DNA of 64,000 bases from Phocaeicola faecium (GTDB lineage Bacteria; Bacteroidota; Bacteroidia; Bacteroidales; Bacteroidaceae), in NCBI RefSeq assembly GCF_014837055.1, contig NZ_JACSPQ010000010.1:119067-183066 (forward strand), in the 5' to 3' direction. A program made the position numbers and the translations under genes. Positions 1-8,014 of this stretch are shown piece after piece (position 1 is the first letter of the stretch; every line of letters starts with the position of its first letter). The notes below the pieces were generated by a model. It saw only the letters and a program-made list of their open reading frames with translations. It made no database searches and had not been told where the DNA came from.

Positions 1-70
1 GGGAACCGGGATTGAACCGGTGACCTCATGATTATGAATCATGCGCTCTAACCAGCTGAGCTATCCCGCC
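1..70 (-). tRNA. tRNA-Met (CAT), truncated by window edge
   Basis: The reverse strand gives a tRNA cloverleaf with anticodon loop TTCATAA, so the anticodon is CAT. The 5' end (G1) is at position 70, and the last bases of the acceptor 3' strand lie before the window. The sequence matches the complete copy at 128-201 throughout the visible part, offset by 131 bp. The anticodon stem lacks the three G-C pairs of an initiator. Elongator Met is favoured. A lysidine-modified Ile tRNA is the alternative. Confidence 0.9.
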
Positions 71-127
71 ATCGTTTTAAAAACCGCCGGGCGTGGAAGC
101 CACCCAACGGCAAAAATCGTTTCTTAG

Positions 128-201
128 TAGCGGGAACCGGGATTGAACCGGTGACCTCATGATTATGAATCATGCGCTCTAACCAGCTGAGCTATCCCGC
201 C
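128..201 (-). tRNA. tRNA-Met (CAT), elongator type
   Basis: This is a complete 74-nt tRNA on the minus strand. The acceptor arm pairs GGCGGGA with TCCCGCT, including a G1-U72 pair, and the discriminator base is A. The anticodon stem is CATGA/TCATG around loop TTCATAA, giving anticodon CAT. The CCA end is not encoded. It is the upstream member of a tandem pair with 1-70 and is probably co-transcribed with it from the promoter at 223-253. The anticodon stem is not initiator-like. An Ile tRNA with lysidine at position 34 cannot be excluded by eye. Confidence 0.93.
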
Positions 202-222
202 ATCGTTTCACGATTGCGGGTG

Positions 223-253
223 CAAAGGTAAGTCAACTTTTTGAATTACGCAA
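223..253 (-). promoter_or_regulatory. Bacteroidetes-type promoter of the tRNA-Met pair
   Basis: On the minus strand TTG (251-253) is followed after 20 nt by TACCTTTG (223-230), a match to the Bacteroidetes consensus (TTTG at -33, TAnnTTTG at -7). It lies 22 bp upstream of the tRNA 5' end at 201. Confidence 0.75.
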
Positions 254-651
254 CACCCTCGTTGCTTTTTTGCAAAGTTTTTTGAGTTTTGTTTGACGGC
301 GTGGCTGATTTAAGCCGATAAACCGGTAAGGCAAGTGTGAAAATGTTTCTTTGAAACACGTTTGGAAAACAGTCTTCTGAAAAAGAAAGGCAGGGTGATA
401 CGGATATTGTTTGGATGACAAAACCGGACCCGGTTTATGTCCGTTGTGAATATAATTCACAATTTTATACGAGAAGACTGATTTGCTTGTGGAATGGAGA
501 TTACCTTATCGGGGCATTAAAACAGGCTCTTGGCAGGCAGAAGTATGAAAAAAAAGGCAACAACGCAAAAAAATAGTTTTTTATATAGTGAGTAAGCGAA
601 AAAATCTTTTAATTTGCCGCCGTTACTTAATAATGCAAATGGAAAACAATT
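254..651. other. Spacer between tRNA promoter and START-like gene
   Basis: About 400 bp with no convincing gene. A 75-codon minus-strand frame at 233-460 overlaps the tRNA promoter and has no recognisable features. A poor -7-like TTAATTTG sits near 610, ahead of the gene at 652. Confidence 0.5.
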
Positions 652-1032
652 ATGAAACGTAAGATACGAATCGAATATCCGTTAAATCCTTCTTCGGGAA
701 CAATTATATGGTCGGCTATCAGTACTCCTGCCGGATTACAGCGTTGGTTCGCCGACGAAGTTTCTAAAAGCGGGAAAATATATACATTCCGATGGGGAAA
801 AAGTGAGGTTCGCAATGCTGAAATCATCAATATGCGTTATGAGTCGTTTATCCGTTTCCACTGGATGGATGATGAGCCCCGGACTTATTTTGAATTAAAA
901 ATGTATTATAACGAACTGACTACCGACCACTTGCTGGAAGTGACAGACTTTGCAGAGGCAGATGAAGAGGAAGATGTGCGTAATTTGTGGGATTCGCAAA
1001 TCGAGATGTTACGTCGCGTGTTTGGTTTATAA
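652..1032 (+). CDS. START-like domain protein (SRPBCC/AHSA1-type fold)
   Basis: A 126-aa cytosolic protein with no signal peptide. The pattern is that of the Bacteroidetes START-like family of the SRPBCC superfamily: a leading strand (KIRIEYPLN), an early helix with W and F residues (WSAISTPAGLQRWFAD), paired beta strands (FRWGKSEVRNAEII, FIRFHWM, YFELKMYY), an acidic linker and a long C-terminal helix (NLWDSQIEMLRRVFGL). Such folds bind hydrophobic ligands. No ligand or enzymatic role can be read from this sequence. It stands alone, 76 bp ahead of the LptF/G-type gene, which has its own promoter. The family assignment is fairly sure, and the function is unknown. Confidence 0.8.
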   Translation: MKRKIRIEYPLNPSSGTIIWSAISTPAGLQRWFADEVSKSGKIYTFRWGKSEVRNAEIINMRYESFIRFHWMDDEPRTYFELKMYYNELTTDHLLEVTDFAEADEEEDVRNLWDSQIEMLRRVFGL

Positions 1033-1077
1033 CTCTAAAAATATACAAAACATGCCTTTCCTCTCCGTTTTTTGTGC

Positions 1078-1085
1078 TACTTTTG
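1078..1085 (+). promoter_or_regulatory. -7 element upstream of the LptF/G-type gene
   Basis: TACTTTTG fits TAnnTTTG and lies 24 bp before the start codon at 1109. No clear TTG is seen at -33. It probably drives the permease, ribBA and Bax-inhibitor genes together. Confidence 0.5.
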
Positions 1086-1108
1086 CATCCTGATAATTAA
1101 ACAAAAGA

Positions 1109-3019
1109 ATGCTACGCATAAAAAAACTTGATATATTTGTCTTAAAGAGTTTCTTATTGCTCTTTGCCGGGACTTTTTTTATCTGTTTGTTTATCTTCAT
1201 GATGCAGTTTTTGTGGAGATATGTAGACGAGCTGGTAGGAAAAGGGTTGGAGATGGACGTACTTGCTCAGTTCTTTTTCCTCTCGGCACTGACATTGATT
1301 CCGCTGTCTCTGCCGTTGGCTATCTTGCTGGCGGCACTTATGACGTTTGGTAATTTTGGAGAGCGTTACGAATTGCTTTCCATGAAAGCGGCGGGTATTC
1401 CTTTGCTGCGCATCATGCGCCCTGTCGTGTTGTTTTGTGTCTTTTTAGGTGTTGTCTCTTTCTACTTCCAAAATATCATCGGTCCGAAGGCCCAGAAAGA
1501 CTTATGGACGCTGCTGGTTTCTATCAAGCAGGCCTCTCCTGAAGTTGACATACCGGAGGGGGTTTTTTACAGCGATATAGAAGGTTATAACATCTATGTG
1601 AAGCATAAAGACCGTGAGACGGGAATGCTGAAAGATATTTTGATATATAACTTCTCGGACGGATTTGAAAACGCTCATATTATTTGGGGCGAAGAAGGCA
1701 GCTTGGAGCTGACTGCCGATAAAAAGCACCTTTATCTGCATCTGTATAACGGCGAGCAGTTTGAAAACTTGCGTTCGCAGTCGGTTATCTCCCGAAATGT
1801 TCCTTACCGCCGTGAGTCGTTCCGCGAAAAGCATACGCTGATTGATTTTGATACGAACTTTGAAACGGTAGACGGAAATTTCCTGAACCAGCGTTCAGAC
1901 ATCAAAAACATGCGTGAAATTTCACAAGCTATCGACTCGCTGAGTACGTATGTAGACAGTGTGGGACGCGCCATGCACAAAGATATGATGCAAACCACTT
2001 ACAGGCAGCCTGTGATGAACCGTGTGGATTCTATTAAGGCGGAAAAAGCGAAGCTGACAATGATTAATACAGACAGTGTGTTTAATTCATTGCCTTCTGC
2101 CGAGAAGCTGAAGGTGCTGACCGATACGGAACGGCGTATTTCTTCTTTATTGTCTGAATGGAATATGAAAACGTTCATGACTCGTGATGCCGACAACAAT
2201 ATTCTTCGTCATAAATCTGATTGGCATAAAAAGATAACGCTTTCGCTGGCATGTATTATTTTCTTTTTTATTGGGGCTCCGTTGGGTGCAATTATCCGTA
2301 AAGGTGGATTGGGAATGCCGGTTGTAATATCTGTCCTGATATTCGTTCTTTATTACATTATTGACTCCGGAGCAACTCGTGTAGGGCGGAGCGGTGAGAT
2401 GAATGTGGTGTTGGGAACATGGATGAGTACCCTTGTGCTGGCACCTTTGGGAGCTTTCCTTACTTACAAGTCGAATAAAGATTCTGTCGTATTTAATATT
2501 GATGTATATGCCGCCTTCTTCCGTAAACTGTTGGGACTTCGCTTGTCGCGCCATTTGTTTAAGAAAGAAGTTATTATCCATACTCCTGATTATGCGAACG
2601 ACGTGCTTCTGCTTGATACGCTTATCGGAGAGTGTGAGGATTATGCCCGGACACACAAGCTGTTAGGGCCGCCCAATTATTTCCGTGTATTTACAAATAA
2701 CGAACACGACGATGTTATTGCCGGGATAAGTCAGCAGATGGAAGGGCTGGTAGAAGAACTTTCGAATACGAAAGACACCATTCTGCTGAATTACTTGAAC
2801 AATTATCCGTTCTTGTCGGTTAAAGCTCATAAGAGCTTGTTCGACAATCGCTGGCTGAACGCTTTGTGTGGCTTGGTTATTCCTGCCGGGTTGCTGATAT
2901 GGCTTAATATCTGGCGTTATCGTGTAAGGTTGGATAAAGACTTGAAAGTTATCGTGAAGACCAGTCGCGATGTACAGAACAGAATAAGAGACATATATGA
3001 TAATGATAAACAACAATAA
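1109..3019 (+). CDS. LptF/LptG (YjgP/YjgQ) family LPS-export permease
   Basis: A 636-aa inner-membrane protein of the YjgP/YjgQ family, the membrane half of the LptB2FG transporter that extracts lipopolysaccharide and passes it to the LptC/A bridge. Three N-terminal membrane segments (about residues 14-36, 53-80 and 104-122) are followed by a periplasmic beta-rich domain (about 125-365). A second membrane cluster starts at [21 protein letters not shown] and runs to about residue 455. The protein is far longer than the roughly 360-residue proteobacterial members. The extra C-terminal region ends with another hydrophobic segment (about 590-608), a known trait of Bacteroidetes homologues. Whether it acts as LptF, LptG or both cannot be told here. 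It is 21 bp upstream of ribBA and likely co-transcribed with it. Confidence 0.88.
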   Translation: MLRIKKLDIFVLKSFLLLFAGTFFICLFIFMMQFLWRYVDELVGKGLEMDVLAQFFFLSALTLIPLSLPLAILLAALMTFGNFGERYELLSMKAAGIPLLRIMRPVVLFCVFLGVVSFYFQNIIGPKAQKDLWTLLVSIKQASPEVDIPEGVFYSDIEGYNIYVKHKDRETGMLKDILIYNFSDGFENAHIIWGEEGSLELTADKKHLYLHLYNGEQFENLRSQSVISRNVPYRRESFREKHTLIDFDTNFETVDGNFLNQRSDIKNMREISQAIDSLSTYVDSVGRAMHKDMMQTTYRQPVMNRVDSIKAEKAKLTMINTDSVFNSLPSAEKLKVLTDTERRISSLLSEWNMKTFMTRDADNNILRHKSDWHKKITLSLACIIFFFIGAPLGAIIRKGGLGMPVVISVLIFVLYYIIDSGATRVGRSGEMNVVLGTWMSTLVLAPLGAFLTYKSNKDSVVFNIDVYAAFFRKLLGLRLSRHLFKKEVIIHTPDYANDVLLLDTLIGECEDYARTHKLLGPPNYFRVFTNNEHDDVIAGISQQMEGLVEELSNTKDTILLNYLNNYPFLSVKAHKSLFDNRWLNALCGLVIPAGLLIWLNIWRYRVRLDKDLKVIVKTSRDVQNRIRDIYDNDKQQ

Positions 3020-3040
3020 TAAAATAGAAGAACAGAAATT

Positions 3041-4255
3041 ATGGAAAAAGTCAAACTGAATACCATCGAAGAAGCTATCGAGGATTTTCGTAAAGGAGAA
3101 TTTGTAATCATAGTAGACGATGAAGATCGCGAAAATGAAGGAGACTTGGTGGTGGCAGCCGAACTGATCACTCCCGAAAAGGTCAACTTTATGCTGAAAC
3201 ATGCCCGGGGGGTACTCTGCGCTCCTATCACTCTTTCGCGTTGTGAAGAACTCGACCTGCCTCATCAGGTATCTAATAATACATCTGTGCTGGGAACTCC
3301 GTTTACGGTTACTGTGGATAAACTGGAAGGCTGTACTACCGGAGTTTCGGCTGCCGACCGTGCTGCAACCATTCGTGCGCTTGCTGACCCGGCTTCGACA
3401 CCTGAAACCTTTGGACGTCCCGGACACATCAATCCGCTGTATGCACAGGAAAAAGGGGTGCTTCGGCGCGCCGGACATACCGAAGCCTGCGTAGACATGG
3501 CTCGTTTGGCTGGGCTTTATCCGGCTGCGGCTCTGATGGAAGTGATGAACGAAGACGGTACGATGGCACGTTTGCCTGAATTGAGAAAGCTGGCAGACGA
3601 ATACGGACTTAAATTGATTTCGATTGCCGACCTGATAGCGTATCGGTTGAAACAAGAATCGCTGGTTGAACGTGGGGTAGAGGTTGACATGCCCACTGCT
3701 TACGGTCACTTCCGGTTGATTCCTTTCCGTCAGAAAAGCAATGGCTTGGAACACGTGGCGCTGATAAAAGGTACGTTCGAAGCAAATGAACCTGTATTGG
3801 TACGGGTACATTCTTCATGCGCAACCGGTGATATCTTCGGGTCAATGCGTTGCGATTGCGGCGAACAGCTTCACCGCGCCATGCAGCAGATAGAGCGTGA
3901 AGGAAAGGGAGCGGTAGTATATCTGAACCAAGAAGGAAGAGGCATCGGGCTGATGGAAAAAATGAAAGCCTATAAGTTGCAGGAAGAAGGGATGGACACG
4001 GTAGATGCCAACATCTGTTTGGGACATCAGGCAGACGAGCGAGATTACGGTGTAGGTGCTCAAATATTGCGCGAAATAGGCATTCATAAAATGCGCCTAT
4101 TAACCAATAACCCGGTGAAGCGCGTGGGACTGGAGGCTTACGGTTTGGAAATCGTGGAGAATGTTCCCATCGAAGTAACGCCTAATCCTTATAACGAACG
4201 TTATCTGCATACCAAGAAAGACCGTATGGGGCATACATTACATTTTAATAAATAA
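3041..4255 (+). CDS. ribBA: RibBA: DHBP synthase / GTP cyclohydrolase II
   Basis: A 404-aa bifunctional enzyme that starts both branches of riboflavin synthesis. The N-terminal half (about 1-205) makes 3,4-dihydroxy-2-butanone 4-phosphate from ribulose 5-phosphate and carries the acidic active-site loop [11 protein letters not shown] (26-36). The C-terminal half (about 208-404) is GTP cyclohydrolase II, with the zinc cysteines in the [17 protein letters not shown] region and the QEGRGIGL loop. Length and domain order are those of a normal RibBA fusion. No FMN riboswitch is possible in the 21-bp gap after the permease gene, so control probably comes from the shared upstream promoter. Identification is secure. 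Confidence 0.97.
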   Translation: MEKVKLNTIEEAIEDFRKGEFVIIVDDEDRENEGDLVVAAELITPEKVNFMLKHARGVLCAPITLSRCEELDLPHQVSNNTSVLGTPFTVTVDKLEGCTTGVSAADRAATIRALADPASTPETFGRPGHINPLYAQEKGVLRRAGHTEACVDMARLAGLYPAAALMEVMNEDGTMARLPELRKLADEYGLKLISIADLIAYRLKQESLVERGVEVDMPTAYGHFRLIPFRQKSNGLEHVALIKGTFEANEPVLVRVHSSCATGDIFGSMRCDCGEQLHRAMQQIEREGKGAVVYLNQEGRGIGLMEKMKAYKLQEEGMDTVDANICLGHQADERDYGVGAQILREIGIHKMRLLTNNPVKRVGLEAYGLEIVENVPIEVTPNPYNERYLHTKKDRMGHTLHFNK

Positions 4256-4266
4256 AACATCGCTTT

Positions 4267-4968
4267 ATGGAAACAAACAATTTAGTAAGAAATTATGCGG
4301 CAAAAGCGGCACAGACTGCTTTGTTTCGTAGCGTATATCTTTGGATGACTCTCGCGCTGGTTATTACCGGATTTGTGGCTATGTATGTGGCAAAATCGTA
4401 CGCGCTTATTTCGATGATAGCTCAAAACAGCATCATGTTTTGGGGAATCCTTATAGCCGAATTAGGGCTTGTGATGTATATGTCTGCACGCATCAACCGC
4501 ATCAGCTTTACTACGGCTACCCTGCTTTTCATCGCTTATTCGGTGTTAAACGGCGTAACCATGTCGATACTGTTCATGGTTTACACGCTTAGCTCTATCG
4601 CTACCACCTTCTTTGTTACGGCGGGAACCTTTGGTGCGATGGCGCTGTTTGGCTATGTAACGAAAAAAGACCTGACACGCATCGGAAGTCTTTGCATCAT
4701 GGGAGTCATCGGGCTTATCATCGCTTCGGTGGTGAATCTCTTTTTGCAGAACTCTATGATGGATATGATTATCTCTTATGTGGGCGTGTTGCTGTTTGTA
4801 GGACTTACAGCTTACGATTCGCAGAAAATCAAGCAATTGCTTGGTGGCGATGACATAGAGGTAAACGAAACGACACAGAAAATAGCCCTTATGGGAGCCT
4901 TGACTCTGTATCTCGATTTCATCAACCTGTTCATTTACTTGCTGCGTATTTTAGGCGACCGTAAATAA
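4267..4968 (+). CDS. Bax inhibitor-1/YccA family membrane protein
   Basis: A 233-aa protein with about seven hydrophobic segments and little else. It matches the bacterial Bax inhibitor-1 (YccA/YbhL) family, including the C-terminal stretch GLTAYDSQKIKQL typical of the family and a final helix pair DFINLFIYLLRILG. Family members form pH-sensitive calcium-leak channels or interact with the FtsH protease. The role in Bacteroidetes is not established. It begins 11 bp after ribBA and is followed by a strong terminator, so it is the last gene of the permease-ribBA unit. Confidence 0.93.
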   Translation: METNNLVRNYAAKAAQTALFRSVYLWMTLALVITGFVAMYVAKSYALISMIAQNSIMFWGILIAELGLVMYMSARINRISFTTATLLFIAYSVLNGVTMSILFMVYTLSSIATTFFVTAGTFGAMALFGYVTKKDLTRIGSLCIMGVIGLIIASVVNLFLQNSMMDMIISYVGVLLFVGLTAYDSQKIKQLLGGDDIEVNETTQKIALMGALTLYLDFINLFIYLLRILGDRK

Positions 4969-4984
4969 AGAATATTAATTCGGA

Positions 4985-5035
4985 CGGCTCTTATGTGTCA
5001 TCTGCTTGGAGATGTAGCATAAGAGCCGTTTTTTT
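4985..5035 (+). terminator. Intrinsic terminator after the ribBA operon
   Basis: An 11-bp stem (CGGCTCTTATG with CATAAGAGCCG) is followed by seven T. It closes the LptF/G, ribBA, BI-1 unit. Confidence 0.9.
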
Positions 5036-5149
5036 ATGCCTTGTCGGGAGGTGCTTGGAAGGAAAATGACAATTTTCTTAAAATGTTTTTATATGTGACA
5101 GAAAATGATTTCTTTTGCAGGAAATTAACAACCTAAACAAGCGAAAACA

Positions 5150-6343
5150 ATGAATCAACTTTCAGACCGTTTAAATAGCCTGTCGCCTTCGGCAACATTG
5201 GCTATGTCACAAAAGAGTAGTGAATTAAAAGCACAAGGTGTAGACGTCATTAATTTGAGTGTTGGCGAACCGGACTTCAATACGCCCGACCATATTAAAG
5301 AAGCTGCCAAAAAAGCTATCGACGAGAACTATTCGCGTTATTCGCCCGTGGCTGGATATCCTGCTTTGCGTAACGCTATCGTTGCAAAGCTGAAAAACGA
5401 AAACGGTTTGGAGTATACGGCTGCCCAAATCAGTTGTGCGAACGGTGCCAAACAGTCTGTATGCAATACGATAATGGCACTTGTCAATAAAGGCGACGAA
5501 GTTATCGTTCCCGCTCCTTATTGGGTAAGCTATCCTGAAATGGTGAAACTGGCAGAAGGTACTCCGGTTATTGTGCGTGCAGGTATCGACCAAGACTTCA
5601 AGATTACTCCTGCACAGTTGGAAGCAGCCATTACGCCGAAAACCCGTGCGCTGATATTGTGTTCTCCGTCTAACCCTACCGGCTCGGTTTATACGCAGGA
5701 AGAACTGAAAGGGCTTGCCGACGTGTTGGCTAAACACGAACGTGTCATTGTGATAGCCGATGAAATTTATGAACACATCAACTACATCGGAAAACACCAG
5801 AGCATCGCGCAGTTTGCTGAAATAAAAGACCGTGTGGTCATCGTAAACGGTGTGTCAAAAGCATACGCCATGACCGGATGGCGTATCGGATTCATCGCCG
5901 CTCCCGAATGGATTGTGAAAGGAGTAAACAAACTTCAGGGACAATATACCTCCGGCCCTTGCTCGGTATCACAAAAAGCAGCCGAAGCTGCCTATACGGG
6001 TACACAGGCTCCGGTAGAAGAAATGCGCAAGGCTTTCGAACGCCGCCGCGATTTGATTGTGAAGCTGGCAAAGGAAATTCCGGGATTTGAAGTAAACGTT
6101 CCGCAGGGAGCTTTCTACCTCTTCCCGAAATGCGATTCATTCTTTGGAAAGAAAGATGGCGACCGCGTAATTGCCAATGCCGATGATTTGGCTATGTACT
6201 TGCTTGAAGTAGGCCATGTGGCTTGTGTTGGAGGTACGTCCTTCGGTGCACCGGAGTGCATCCGTATGAGTTATGCCACTTCCGACGAGAATATCGTTGA
6301 GGCAATGCGCCGCATCAAAGAAACTTTGGCACGATTGAAATAA
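5150..6343 (+). CDS. Aspartate aminotransferase (class I PLP, AspC-type)
   Basis: A 397-aa fold-type I aminotransferase that interconverts aspartate and 2-oxoglutarate with oxaloacetate and glutamate. The PLP-binding lysine is K237 in the GVSKAYAMTGWRIGF motif, and the substrate-binding CSPSNPTG motif is at 171-178. The length and the N-terminal GEPDF motif fit the class I-gamma group common outside proteobacteria. The gene is single, with strong terminators on both sides. Its promoter is weak by consensus: TTCTTTTG near 5110 lacks the A of TAnnTTTG. Specificity for aspartate rather than aromatic substrates is inferred from family resemblance. Confidence 0.93.
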   Translation: MNQLSDRLNSLSPSATLAMSQKSSELKAQGVDVINLSVGEPDFNTPDHIKEAAKKAIDENYSRYSPVAGYPALRNAIVAKLKNENGLEYTAAQISCANGAKQSVCNTIMALVNKGDEVIVPAPYWVSYPEMVKLAEGTPVIVRAGIDQDFKITPAQLEAAITPKTRALILCSPSNPTGSVYTQEELKGLADVLAKHERVIVIADEIYEHINYIGKHQSIAQFAEIKDRVVIVNGVSKAYAMTGWRIGFIAAPEWIVKGVNKLQGQYTSGPCSVSQKAAEAAYTGTQAPVEEMRKAFERRRDLIVKLAKEIPGFEVNVPQGAFYLFPKCDSFFGKKDGDRVIANADDLAMYLLEVGHVACVGGTSFGAPECIRMSYATSDENIVEAMRRIKETLARLK

Positions 6344-6366
6344 AAATCCTGCACACTCAGGGCATG

Positions 6367-6423
6367 AAACAAGCCTTTAAATGTTTCCCGCAGGTTCGGG
6401 AAATGTTTAAAGGCTTGTTTTTT
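6367..6423 (+). terminator. Intrinsic terminator after the aspartate aminotransferase
   Basis: A long, nearly perfect hairpin: the arms AAACAAGCCTTTAAA and TTTAAAGGCTTGTTT enclose an inner TTTCCCG/CGGGAAA stem, and T residues follow. It is about 24 bp beyond the stop codon. Confidence 0.9.
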
Positions 6424-6456
6424 ATCCGTTTACATCCCGCCGATTACCCCGCCTGA

Positions 6457-6544
6457 ACGCTTCCGCATGTGTTGTCCGACGCATCCGCATGTGTTACTCA
6501 ACGCTTCCGCATGTTCTCATAAGCGCATCCGCATGTGTTTATGA
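6457..6544. repeat. Four-unit 22-nt tandem repeat array
   Basis: Four consecutive 22-nt units start at 6457, 6479, 6501 and 6523. Each opens with (A/G)CGC(T/A)TCCGCATGT (14 nt) and ends in a variable 8-nt tail. The period is exact over 88 bp. It lies between a terminator and the promoter at 6557. The same unit occurs at 14243, in register with the GCGGTAG/CTACCGC type of repeat, so it belongs to the dispersed family described in the findings. Confidence 0.85.
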
Positions 6545-6556
6545 AAACAAAACGGC

Positions 6557-6586
6557 TTGGATATTCGCGCAAAAAGATTAAATTTG
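6557..6586 (+). promoter_or_regulatory. Promoter of the aldose-epimerase-like gene
   Basis: TTG (6557-6559), a 19-nt spacer and TAAATTTG (6579-6586) make a full Bacteroidetes-type promoter 31 bp before the ATG at 6618. Confidence 0.75.
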
Positions 6587-6617
6587 TATCAGAAAACACA
6601 ACTTAAAAAGATTCGTT

Positions 6618-7490
6618 ATGAAGACATTATCCAATTCCCGTCTTACCATTCAGGTTTCTCCGCATGGCGCCGAACTGTGCAGCATTGTCTGTAACGGCAA
6701 AGAGTATCTTTGGCAGGCTGATCCGGCTTTCTGGAAACGCCATTCTCCGGTACTGTTTCCCATCGTGGGAAGTGTATGGCAGAATACTTATTCTGTAAAC
6801 AACCGCTCTTTTAATCTTACCCAGCATGGGTTTGCCCGCGACATGGATTTCGAGTTGATTTCCGAAACAGCCGATGAAATTCGTTTCCGCCTTTCCGATA
6901 ACGAGGAAACTCGTGAGAAATATCCCTATCCGTTCTGTCTGGAAATAGGTTACCGCTTGGAAGGAAACAGAATCCGGGTAATGTGGCAAGTAAGCAACCC
7001 CTCGGATGAAGATATTTATTTCCAGATAGGAGCGCATCCGGCGTTTTATTATCCGGGTTTCAACCCCACGGAAAATCGCAGAGGCTTTTTCGGTTTCGAC
7101 TGTAAAGAAAGTTTAAGATATTTGCTTATCGCCGAAAAAGGTTGTGCAGACACGTCGAAATCCTATCCGCTTATGCTTGATGCAGACGGGCTGCTTCCTA
7201 TTGACATACATACATTCGACCGCGATGCACTGATACTGGAAGACAGTCAGGTAAAAGAAGTGACGCTTTACGATAACGACAAGCAACCTTGCTTGAGCCT
7301 GTATTTCGATGCGCCGGTAGTCGGATTATGGTCTCCTCCCGGTAAAAATGCCCCGTTTGTTTGCATCGAACCGTGGTACGGTCGTTGCGACCGTCATGGA
7401 TATACGGGAGAGTTCAAAGATAAAGACTGGATACAACATCTTGCTCCCGGCGAGGTGTTCCGTGGCGGATATATCATTGAGATAAAATAA
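6618..7490 (+). CDS. Aldose 1-epimerase family protein (galactose mutarotase-like)
   Basis: A 290-aa cytosolic beta-sandwich protein of the aldose 1-epimerase/LacX-like family, which interconverts sugar anomers or binds hexose-6-phosphates. Family landmarks are the opening strand LTIQVSPHGAELCSI, the substrate histidine motif QIGAHPAFYYPG (around residue 139) and the C-terminal FVCIEPWYGRCDRHG segment with the catalytic glutamate. It has no signal peptide, so it would act on intracellular sugars. It is a single gene between its own promoter (6557-6586) and a hairpin (7497-7536). The exact sugar is unknown. Confidence 0.9.
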   Translation: MKTLSNSRLTIQVSPHGAELCSIVCNGKEYLWQADPAFWKRHSPVLFPIVGSVWQNTYSVNNRSFNLTQHGFARDMDFELISETADEIRFRLSDNEETREKYPYPFCLEIGYRLEGNRIRVMWQVSNPSDEDIYFQIGAHPAFYYPGFNPTENRRGFFGFDCKESLRYLLIAEKGCADTSKSYPLMLDADGLLPIDIHTFDRDALILEDSQVKEVTLYDNDKQPCLSLYFDAPVVGLWSPPGKNAPFVCIEPWYGRCDRHGYTGEFKDKDWIQHLAPGEVFRGGYIIEIK

Positions 7491-7496
7491 AGAACA

Positions 7497-7536
7497 AAGG
7501 CTGTTTTGAAATGAATGTTCATTTTCAGACAGCCTT
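7497..7536 (+). terminator. Hairpin after the aldose-epimerase-like gene
   Basis: The arms AAGGCTGT-TTGAAATGAA and TTCATTTTCAGACAGCCTT pair with one bulge directly after the stop codon. The T tract is poor, so termination may be partial. Confidence 0.6.
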
Positions 7537-7565
7537 CATTTGTATCCCTGAGTTCTATTGATTTT

Positions 7566-7744
7566 TTAGAGCCTGTTTAAATTTTCCGATTAAGTATTTT
7601 TATCCGCCCCTTTTTGAGTTTGTTTCCGGTCTGTTTCCCCGTTTTTACTCGTCAGATAGCCCGCTATCCTCCTCGTAAAAGCCGAAAAACATCCTCGAAA
7701 ACAATTCTCAAACTGAGGCAGAGCAAAATTTAAACAGGCTCTTA
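7566..7744. mobile_element. MITE-like palindromic element with 17-bp inverted ends
   Basis: Perfect 17-bp terminal inverted repeats (GAGCCTGTTTAAATTTT at 7569-7585, its complement at 7725-7741) bound a 173-bp element with no coding capacity. The interior is itself an imperfect palindrome (GATAGC-CC-GCTATC at the centre, TTTTAC/GTAAAA arms), so the element could fold into one long hairpin. It is flanked on both sides by TTA, as expected of a 3-bp target duplication. GAG ends and a TNA target are known for the IS1031 group of the IS5 family, so non-autonomous mobilisation by such a transposase is inferred. No transposase is in the window. Confidence 0.6.
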
Positions 7745-7763
7745 GAAAAAATACTCAAATTCG

Positions 7764-7794
7764 TTTTGTATATTCAAATAAAGCCGTATCTTTG
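7764..7794 (+). promoter_or_regulatory. Promoter of tRNA-Thr
   Basis: TTTTG (7764-7768) is followed 18 nt later by TATCTTTG (7787-7794), a consensus -7 box 24 bp before the tRNA 5' end. Confidence 0.75.
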
Positions 7795-7818
7795 CATCGC
7801 TTTTCAGAAGAAAAGATT

Positions 7819-7891
7819 GCCGAAATAACTCAGTTGGTAGAGTAACTCATTCGTAATGAGTAAGTCGCGGGTTCGAGTCCCGCTTTCGGCT
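7819..7891 (+). tRNA. tRNA-Thr (CGT)
   Basis: A 73-nt cloverleaf with acceptor GCCGAAA/TTTCGGC, anticodon stem ACTCA/TGAGT around TTCGTAA (anticodon CGT, reading ACG) and T arm GCGGG-TTCGAGT-CCCGC. The discriminator base is T, as in threonine tRNAs. CCA is not encoded. It has its own promoter and a terminator just downstream. Confidence 0.95.
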
Positions 7892-7895
7892 CGAC

Positions 7896-7919
7896 AAGCG
7901 CATTTATGCGCTTTTTTTA
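7896..7919 (+). terminator. Terminator of tRNA-Thr
   Basis: The short hairpin AAGCGCA-TT-TATGCGCTT is followed by a T run, 4 bp after the tRNA. Confidence 0.85.
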
Positions 7920-7952
7920 TTGCGATGAATATAAGTTAAAGATTAAGCAAAA

Positions 7953-7996
7953 GAAAGACTGTCATTTCAAAATCCTGAGATGACAGTCTTTTTTTA
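7953..7996 (-). terminator. Terminator downstream of ppx
   Basis: AAGACTGTCAT and ATGACAGTCTT form an 11-bp stem around a 14-nt loop. T-rich DNA on both sides makes it usable from either strand. It lies 19 bp beyond the ppx stop codon and also blocks read-through from the tRNA. Confidence 0.8.
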
Positions 7997-8014
7997 TCGT
8001 GGTATTGTAAGAAA

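Noticed and set aside
1-201. tRNA genes as an integration site of a mobile element
   Set aside because: No integrase and no partial tRNA repeat bounding foreign DNA. The second tRNA is a full tandem copy.
233-460. 75-codon minus-strand frame in the first spacer
   Set aside because: It includes the tRNA promoter, ends at no recognisable feature and has no coding character.
3020-3040. FMN riboswitch before ribBA
   Set aside because: The gap is 21 bp and the upstream gene is co-directional. There is no room for the aptamer.
2663-3811. Long minus-strand open frame (382 codons) opposite ribBA
   Set aside because: It overlaps an unmistakable RibBA on the other strand, has no family resemblance and extends into the permease gene. 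It is a shadow of GC-skewed codons.
6457-6544. Regular repeats suggested a small CRISPR array
   Set aside because: The conserved part is only 14 nt, tails are 8 nt rather than spacer-sized, and no cas genes are present. Related units occur scattered through other spacers.
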